A stretch of DNA of 64,000 bases from Streptococcus pneumoniae. GTDB taxonomy: Bacteria; Bacillota; Bacilli; Lactobacillales; Streptococcaceae. The DNA lies in NCBI RefSeq assembly GCF_001113365.1, contig NZ_CKYA01000005.1, positions 1 to 64,000 on the forward strand. The letters run 5' to 3'. The number at the start of each line of letters is the position of its first letter. The first letter of the stretch is position 1. Shown in pieces: positions 14,939 through 23,900 of this stretch. The notes under the pieces were generated by a model that was given only the letters and a program-made list of their open reading frames with translations, did not search any database and was not told the DNA's origin. The position numbers and the translations under genes were made by a program.

Positions 14939-17900
14939 TTAAGCTTCTTCGTCTTCTTTACGACGACGGCCTGCAAGACCAAGACCAAGTAAGGCACTTG
15001 CGGCAGCTGCTACCATAGCTACAGTAGAATCTGCTGTACCTGTATTTGGCAATTCTTTAGCTGCTTTACGCGCGTTTGTTGCTGCTTGGTTGGCATTTGC
15101 TGCTTGAGCAGTAGCTGGAGCTACATCTGATGTTTGAGCAGCTTGGTCTTTAGCTGGGCTTGTAGGGTCAGTTGATGGAGCAACTTTCGCCATAAAGTCT
15201 TCGATACGTTTAACCATTGCATCCACTTCATCTTGGCTTGCTTTCGGATCTGCAAATACTTTCTTAGCGTCTGCCAATAAGTCAGTCGCTTCTTTTGCAG
15301 TTTCTGCATCAAGCTTAGCTGATTCTTGGATGAACAATTCATCTAATTGATGGATAGCACCTTCCAACTTCGCTTTATCTGCTTTTGCGTCAGTGTTAGT
15401 AGCTCCGTTATTACCAGAAGTTCCGTTACCGTTACCACTGTTATTGCCTCCACCATTTGATGGTACATATGGACGTTGTTTGAATGCGTCATCTCTTGAA
15501 ATAGCTAATACTTTACCTTCTTTGGTTACAATCGTTACATTTCCTTCTTCGTCAATGTTAACCACTAAATCAGTCTTACCATTTTTAATAACTTTCATAT
15601 TACCATCTTTATCGATTGTAATTGTTACGTTAGAATCTTGTGAAGTATAAACTGTGTTTCCTTGTGCATCTGTAGTTTTAAGGAAGGCATCAAGATCAAA
15701 TTCATCTTTAGAGTTAATAAGATCTAAAACCATGAATTGGAATTTCGCTTTTTCTTCTGGAGTAATATTAGCAAGGTTTGCTACCGTTACTTTACTCAAG
15801 TCGAAATCAAGATTATTACCACCGTTTTTAGCTTTCGCTTCTTCTGCATTCTTCACTAGTTGTTCTTTAGAAATTGTTGCTGTAGAACCGTCTGGTGATG
15901 TTACTGTTGCGTTTCCTTTGTCGTCAACTACTACAGTTGCTCCTGGGTTTACTGCTTCAATTGCTTTCTTAACTGCTGCTTTCTCTGCATCTGTTAGTTT
16001 ATCTTTATCTCCAACTAATGTACGAGTAGTTGGTGTTTTAACTTTAGCATTCTTAGCTTCGTCAGCTAGTTTTGTCGCTGGGATTACTAAGTCTGAAGCT
16101 GGGATATTAAGAACTGTTCCATCAGCTTTCATTACTGTTGCGTTTCCTTCGTTGTCAACTACTACAGTTGAACCTGGGTTTACTGCCTCTACTGCTTTCG
16201 TAACTTTTGCTTTTTCTTCATCTGTTAAGTTAGCTGAATCTGCTACTACAGTTTTAGCTGCTGGTGTGTTTGCATCGTTACCACCATTTTCTTTCTTAGC
16301 ATCGTCTTCTACTTTAACTAAGTCTGTTGATGGGATAACTGAAACATTACCATCTTTAACTACTGTTGCATTTCCTTTATCGTCTACTACTACAGTTGCT
16401 CCTGGATTTACAGCTGCTACTTTATCCGCAATTGCTTTTTTCTCTTCTGGAGATAGAGCATCTGGATTTGCTACTTTTGTCTTAGAAGCTGGTTTAACAA
16501 TGTCATTTCCTGCGTTTGGTGCCTTTTCTGCATCTGCATTCTTCGTTAAGTCTGCCGCTGGAACGACCGCTGTCTTACCGTTTTCTAATGTTACTGTTGC
16601 GTTTCCTTGGTCGTCTACGACTACAGTTGAACCTGGATTGACGGCTGCTACTTTAGCTGCAATTGCATCTTTCTCATCTTGTGTTAATGAGTCTGGATTT
16701 GCTACTACAGTCTTATCTGCTGGTTTAGCGATGTCGTTTCCTGCGTTTGGTTTAGCTGCGTCTGCTGCTGTCTTAGTTAAGTCTGATGCTGGAATTACAA
16801 CTGGTTTTCCATCTTTAGGTGTAACTGTTGCATTTCCTTGGTCGTCTACTACTACAGTCGCATCTGGATTCACTGCTTTAACTTTAGCTGCAATTGCATC
16901 TTTCTCATCTTGTGTTAATGAGTCTGGATTTGCTACTACAGTCTTATCTGCTGGTTTAACTACGTCGTTTCCTGCGTTTGGTTCTTTAGCCGAATCTGCT
17001 GTCTTAGTTAAGTCTGATGCTGGAATGACTGCTACTTTACCATCTTTAGTTGTTACTGTTGCGTTTCCTTGGTCATCTACTACTACAGTTGCTCCTGGAT
17101 TTACAGCTTTAACTTTGTCTTCGATTGCTTTCTTAGATGCTTCTAAGTCATTTGGATCCAAGACTGTCTTATCTGCTGGTGTGTTGACATCGTTTCCTGC
17201 GTTTGGCTTAGCGGCTTCTGCTGCTGTTTTCACCAAATCTTTCGCTGGGATAACCACTGTCTTACCATCTTTAGTTGTTACAGTTGCATTTCCTTGGTCA
17301 TCAACAACTACAGTTTTAGCTTCTGGATTCACAGATTTAACTTTAGCTGCGATTGCATCTTGCTCGTCTTTTGTTAATGATTCTGGATCTTCTACAACTG
17401 TCTTGTCAGCTGGTTTAACTACGTCGTTACCTGCGTTTGGTTCTTTAGCTGAATCTGCTGTCTTAGTTAATGCCGCCGCTGGAATGACCGCTGTCTTACC
17501 ATTCACTGTTACTGTTGCGTTTCCTTTGTCGTCTACTGCTACAGTTGCATCAGGGTTAACTTCTGCTACTTTAGCTGCGATTGCTTTTTTCTCATCTTCC
17601 GTTAATGGTTTAGTAGAATCAACCGCTACTTTATCAGCTGGTGTGTTGACATTGTTTCCTGCTTTTGGTTTCGCTGCTTCTTCTGCAGTTTTCACTAAAT
17701 CTGCCGCTGGAATTGTTGCAACTTCTCCATCTTTAGTTGTTACCGTTGCATTTCCTTTATCGTCAAATGCCACCTTAGCTTCTGGATTTACCGCTTTGAT
17801 TGCGTCTGCAATCTTAGTTTTATCTTCATCTGATAAATGATCTGGATCGCTTACAACTACTTTATCTGCTGGTGTGTTAACTTTGTTTCCTGCATTTGGT

Positions 17901-20900
17901 TGTTTAGCTTCTTCTGGACTTGTTACTAAATCTGCCGCTGGAATTGTTGCTGTTTCCGTATTACCATCTTTATCTTCTATAGTTACCGTTGCGTTTCCTT
18001 TATCATCTACGAAGATCGCTTTTGCATCTGGATTTACTTCTTTAATCTTAGCTTCAATCGCTTTTTTCTCTTCTGGAGATAATGGTTTAGTTGGATCAGC
18101 TACTACTACTTTATCAGCTGGTTTGTTAATGTTGTTTCCAGCTTTTGCATTTTTAGCTTCTTCTGGAGTTTTCACTAAATCTTTTGCTGGAATTACAAAG
18201 CTTCTACCATCTTCTGTAGTTATCGTTGCATTTCCATTGTCATCAACAACAACCGTTGAACCTGGGTTCACTTCCTCAACAGCTTTCTTAATAGCTTCTT
18301 TATCCACGTTAGCTGGATCTGTTACTAATACCTTATCAACAGGTTTCTTAATTAAATCTTGTTTCTCAGGTTTTAATAGATCTGCTTTTGGTTTCGCTAA
18401 GGCTTCTACAGGAATTGTTGCGATGTCTCCATTTGCATTCTTAACAGTCGCATTTCCTTTTGCGTCAAATACTACTGTTGCTCCTGGGTTAACTTCTAAA
18501 ATGTTTTTCTCAATTTCTTGAATATCTTCCGCTGTCAATTTGTCTCTGTCTTTGACTAAGACTCTGTCTGCTGGTGAATTGATTTTATTTCCTGCATTCA
18601 CTTTAGCTTTATCAGCGTCAGTCTTCGTTAAATCAGCTACTGGAATTGTTGCAGTTTTACCTTCTGGTGTTGTTACTGTCGCATTTCCTTGGTCATCTAC
18701 GAATACTGTTGCTCCTGGATTTATACGTTGAACTTTAGCAGCGATTTTCGCTTTAACATCATCCGTGATTTGTCCATCTTTAACAAACACTCGATCTGCT
18801 GGTTTGTTAATAACGTTACCTGCTTTTGGATCGCTTAATACTTCATCATCAGTTTTCACTAAATCATCCGCTGGAATTACTGCTGTTTTTCCTGCTGGTG
18901 TTGTTACTGTTGCGTTTCCTTTTGCATCAACTACTACAGTTGCATCTGGGTTAACTTCTTGAACCTTAGCTTTAATAGCGTCTAAATCTGCTTTAGTTAA
19001 TGCATCTTTATCAGCAACTACTGTTTGATCGATAGGTTTCTTAACCGCATCTTGTTTCGCTGCATTTTCCAAGTCTTCTTTAGCATTTGATTTCACTAAG
19101 TCACTTACAGGGATTGTCGCTGTAGCTGTAGTACCGTCTTGATTTGCTACTGTTACTGTTGCGTTTCCTGCTTCGTCAAATACGACTTTAGTCCCTTCAG
19201 GGTTTACCGCTTGAATCGCTGCAGTAATCTTAGCTTTTTCAGCATCAGTTAATTCAGCTGGATTTGCTACTACTGTTCTTTCTGCTGGAGTGTTTACTTT
19301 GTTTCCTGCTGATGGAGTTTCTTTAGCTGCTGGATCTTTCAATAAATCATCTACAGAAATCGTTGCTGTGTTTCCTTCTGGAGTCGTTACTGTTGCGTTT
19401 CCTTGGTCATCAACAAAGACAGTAGCACCTGGGTTTACTGCTTCAACCGCTTTTTGGATTTTAGCTTTAACTTCATCTTTATTCGGTCCAACTAAATCTG
19501 CCGCCGCTGCTGCTACTTTATCCGCTGGCTTGTTGATGTTATTTCCTGCTTTTGCACCATCAACTTCTTGTGGAGATTTCACTAAGTCTTCTTTGGCGAT
19601 TACTACAGTTTTTCCTTCTGGAGTTGTTACTGTTGCATTTCCTTCGTCATCAACTACGATAGTTGTCTTCGGATCTCTATTTACCTTAGCGATTTCTTTC
19701 TTGATAGCTTCTTTTTCAGCTGGAGTTAATTTACCTGCTTTCTTAACAAGTGTTTTATCTGCTGGTTTGTTAACTTCATCTTGCTTGTCTGGGTTCCTTA
19801 AGTCAGCTGCATCTTTTGCTAAATCAGATGCTGGAATTGTTGCCACAGCTCCATCTTTCGTTGTTACTGTTGCGTTTCCTTTTTCGTCAAATACAACTGT
19901 TGCACCTGGATTCACTTTAAGGATTTCTGCTCTAATCTTATCTTCATCAGCCTTGATATTAGCAGGATCTGTTACAACAACCTTAGTTGCTGGAGTGTTT
20001 ACTTTGTTTCCTGCATTTGGTTGAGTTGTATCTTTGATAAGATCTTCAACAGGGATTGTCGCTGTTTTACCATCTGGAGTTGTTACAGTCGCATTTCCTT
20101 GGTCGTCTACGAATACTTTTGAACCTTCTGGATTCACTGCTTCTACAGCCGCTTTGATTTTAGCTTTAACGTCTGCTTTCTTCGCATCATCAGCTAAATC
20201 AGCTTTTGTTGCTGCTACTTTATCGGCTGGTTTGTTGACGTTGTTTCCTGCTTTTTCATCTTTAGCTTCTTCTGGAGATTTCACTAAGTCAGTTACTGGA
20301 ATTGTTGCTGTCTTACCGTCTGGTGTAACTACTGTTGTATTTCCTTTTGCATCAACTACTACTGTTGCATCTGGATTTACTGCTTGAACTTTAGCCTTGA
20401 TTGCTGCGATATTTTCAGGAGTTAAGGCATCTTTATTAGCAACTACTTTGTCTGCTGGTTTGTTGATGTTGTTTCCTGCTTTAGCAGTTTCTTTGTCAGC
20501 TTCTTTCTTCACTAAGTCAGCTTTTGGAATAACGACAGTTTTACCTTCTGGTGTTGTTACTGTTGCATTTCCTTTGTCATCAACTACTACAGTAGAATCT
20601 GGATTTACTGCTTCAACTGCTGCTTTAATAGCGTCTTTAGCTTCTTGTGGTAAATCTTTATCAGCTGCTTCTAATTCTGGAACAACTACTACTTTATCGG
20701 CTGGTTTGTTTACAGCATCTTGTTTCGCTGGATCAGCTAAGTCAGCTTTAGGTTTTACTAAATCGCTTGCTGGAATTGTTGCTGTTTTTCCTGCTGGTGT
20801 TGTTACTGTTGCATTTCCTTTTTCGTCAAATACTACGTCAGCACCTGGGTTTACTGCTTGAATTTTAGCTTTAATTGCATTTTTATCATCTTCTGTTAAT

Positions 20901-23900
20901 GCAGCTGGATTTGCTACCACTACTCTATCTGCTGGAGTGTTTACTTGGTTTCCACCAGTTACATTGTCTTTATCAACATCTGATTTGACTAAATCTGCCA
21001 CTGGAATTGTCGCAGTTTTACCATCTTTAGTTGTTACAGTCGCATTTCCGTTGTCATCGACTACTACTGTAGCATCTGGATTCACCGCTTCAACTGCTGC
21101 TTTAATTCTAGCAAGTTCAGGGTCTGTTAATTGCTTACTGTTATCAACACGTACTCTGTCAGCTGGGTTGTTGATGTTGTTACCAGCTTTTGGAGTAGTT
21201 TTTTCGTCAGCACCTTTAACTAAATCATCAGCATCGATTACTGCTGTTTTACCTTCTGGTGTTGTTACTGTAGCTTCACCTTTTTCGTTAACAGTAATTA
21301 CTGAACCTTCTGGGTTAACCGCAGCGATTTTCGCTTTAATTGCTTCACGTTCTGGTCCTGTTAAAGCATTTTTATCTGCTACAACAGTTTGTGAGTTTGG
21401 TTTATTGATGTCATCTCCACCGTTTGCTTTCTTAGCTTCTTCTGGTGTTTTGAATAAGTCTGATGCTGGAATTGTCGCAATTGTTCCATCTTTAAGAACT
21501 ACTGTTGCATTTCCTTCAGCGTCATATTTAACAGCTTTAACTTTTTCGTCGCCACCATTTAATTTTTTCAGTTTTGCAGTTGCTTTTTCTTGATCAGCTG
21601 GATTTGTTGCATTACCAACTACTTTATCTGCTGGCTTACGAACACCTGCATTACCTGAATCAGGATTTGCTGCATCAGCTAAAGTACGCACCAATTCTTT
21701 GGCTGTAAATCCTGCTGTATTTCCTTCTGGTGTTGAAACCGTTACTGTACCATTATCATCAATTGTCACAACAGCATTAGGGTTTACTTCACGAACAGCC
21801 TTTTTGATGTTTTCTTTATCTGCATCTGTCAAACTTTCAGGATTTCCAACAATCACTTTATCCGTTGGACGGTTGATGTTGTTACCACCACCATCTTTTT
21901 CTAAATCGGCTTCAGATTTTGTTAAATCTTCTTGTTTTAATGTTTCAGGTGCTTGCTTCCCTGGTAAGGTTACTTCAGCACTTCCATCAGCCTTAACAAC
22001 GACTGTAGTCCCTGGAGGATTTACTGCTTTAATAGCATCTTCTAGTTTTTTCCGTTCATCCTCATTTAAGGCTGATGGATTTTCAGCAATTACCTTGTTC
22101 GCTGGTAAACGAGCAGAGTTGATAGCTTTAATCGCTGCTTCTGCTGATTTCTTAGCTTGGTCAACATCGGCATTTTTCTTAGCACCATCGATTGCCTCTT
22201 CCGAAGCTTTCTTAACAGCATCTACCTCATCTTGAAGTTTCTTCTTAGCTTCTGGTGACAATGCTCCATCTTGCTCAATCTCTTGCTTTTTAGCAGCGGC
22301 TGTAGTTTCTACCGCTGTTTTAGCTTCTGGTTTTTTAGCAGCAGGTTTCTTAACACCCTCTACCTCTGTTTTTCCAGTATCGCCTGCTGTATCGATTTCA
22401 CCTTGCTCTTGTTCAGCTGCTTTAGGCGTTTCTGCATTATCATTTTTCGCATTGATTTCAGCTTTTTTAGCATCAGCAAGTTTTTTAGCTTCTGCCTTCG
22501 CTTCTGCTTTTTCTTCCTCTGTTAGGTCAGTGCGGGCATCCATTTCTGCTTCTTTAGCTTTTAAGGCTTCATCGATTTTGTCTAATGCTGCTTGTTTACC
22601 GATTGGGTTGATTTTAGCAACTTCTTTGGTTCCTTCAGCTTGTTTATCGTTTACAGTAGTTTGAGCTGCTGTTGCCGCAGCTGCTGTTTCTGCTGTTGCT
22701 GGTTGTTTTTCGATTTCAGCAAGGGCTGCTGCTGCCTTGTCTTCAGCATCTTTTTTAGCTTTTTCCTTCTCGGCTTGTGTTAAGCTATCATTGTTCGCAA
22801 TAGCCTCCTTCTTAGCTTCCAAAGTCTTAGCAATTTCTTCTTTAGCTTTTTCTTTACCGATTGGATTTACTTTCGCTACAGCACCAGTACCTTCTTCTTT
22901 ACCTGCAGTTACATCTGTTGCATTTGTAGCATCAGCGATTTTGTCTAATGCTGCTGCTTTATCTTTTTCTACATCAGCAATAGCTTTATCTTGCTCAGCT
23001 TTCGTTAAGTTCGTGTTCTGTTTAATAGCTTCAATTTTATTATCAGCTTCAGTTGTTACTGCATCGATTGCTGGTTGTTTATCTAATTTCACAACTTTAT
23101 CGACAGGGATAGTATCTTTAGAACCATCTTGGTAAGTTACTACTAAGTTTTCACCGTCTTGAACAAGGTCTTTTACAACCTTCTTAGCATTTTCTGCTTC
23201 GACTGCTTTTCCTTTTTTATCTTCTAAGTTCTTATCTTCATTTTTCTTAGAGTATTCTAATGGAAGATTTTCTTTAAGCTTAGTTAATTCAGCCTCTGGA
23301 ATATGAGCAATATCTGTTACCACTGTCTTATCAGCATCAGCTAATTCTCTAATGTCATATTTTGCTGTTTGAGCTTTTAGTTTGATAGTGAATGCCCCTG
23401 GGTCAGTTGCATATGAAGAACCTTTAGCAACATTATGGATTTCTTTACCATCTGTATCTGTTGCAGTTGCATAACGAGTTACAATTTTAAGTTCTTGATC
23501 TGCTTCTTTAGGGAATTTGCTCTCGGCAATTCCAGAGTTATCTTTTGAAATATTACCTTTAATTTTTACAATAGCAGGATTTTCTGCTGTTGCTACTGTT
23601 TCAGTAGAAATTTTTTCAACTGTTGTATTGTACTCATTATCTAAAATATCAGGATTAGATTCATCTTTAGCTGGCGAATCCTGATTCCCACCACGTTTAA
23701 TCGTCGCAGATGCTATTTTCCCTGAATCATCTGTATATTTAATAGGAATTTCAAAATCTTCATTTGCATATACATATACATCTTTTTTACCGTCTACAGA
23801 ATAAGGGATTGTTACTTCTGGAGCATGGTTCGTACGTGCAAAATCAGTTAACGGTCTAGTGTCTGTTGAACCATCTTTATAGGTTACAACTACATTGTTA

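Noticed and set aside
15805..22115. CRISPR-like or non-coding tandem array
   Set aside because: Units are about 234 bp, fully coding, in frame and diverged at third positions.
15393..23135. Long plus-strand reading frames (up to 728 residues) opposite the giant adhesin
   Set aside because: They are low-complexity antisense frames produced by the repeat structure and codon bias of the adhesin; no ribosome-binding sites or domains support them.
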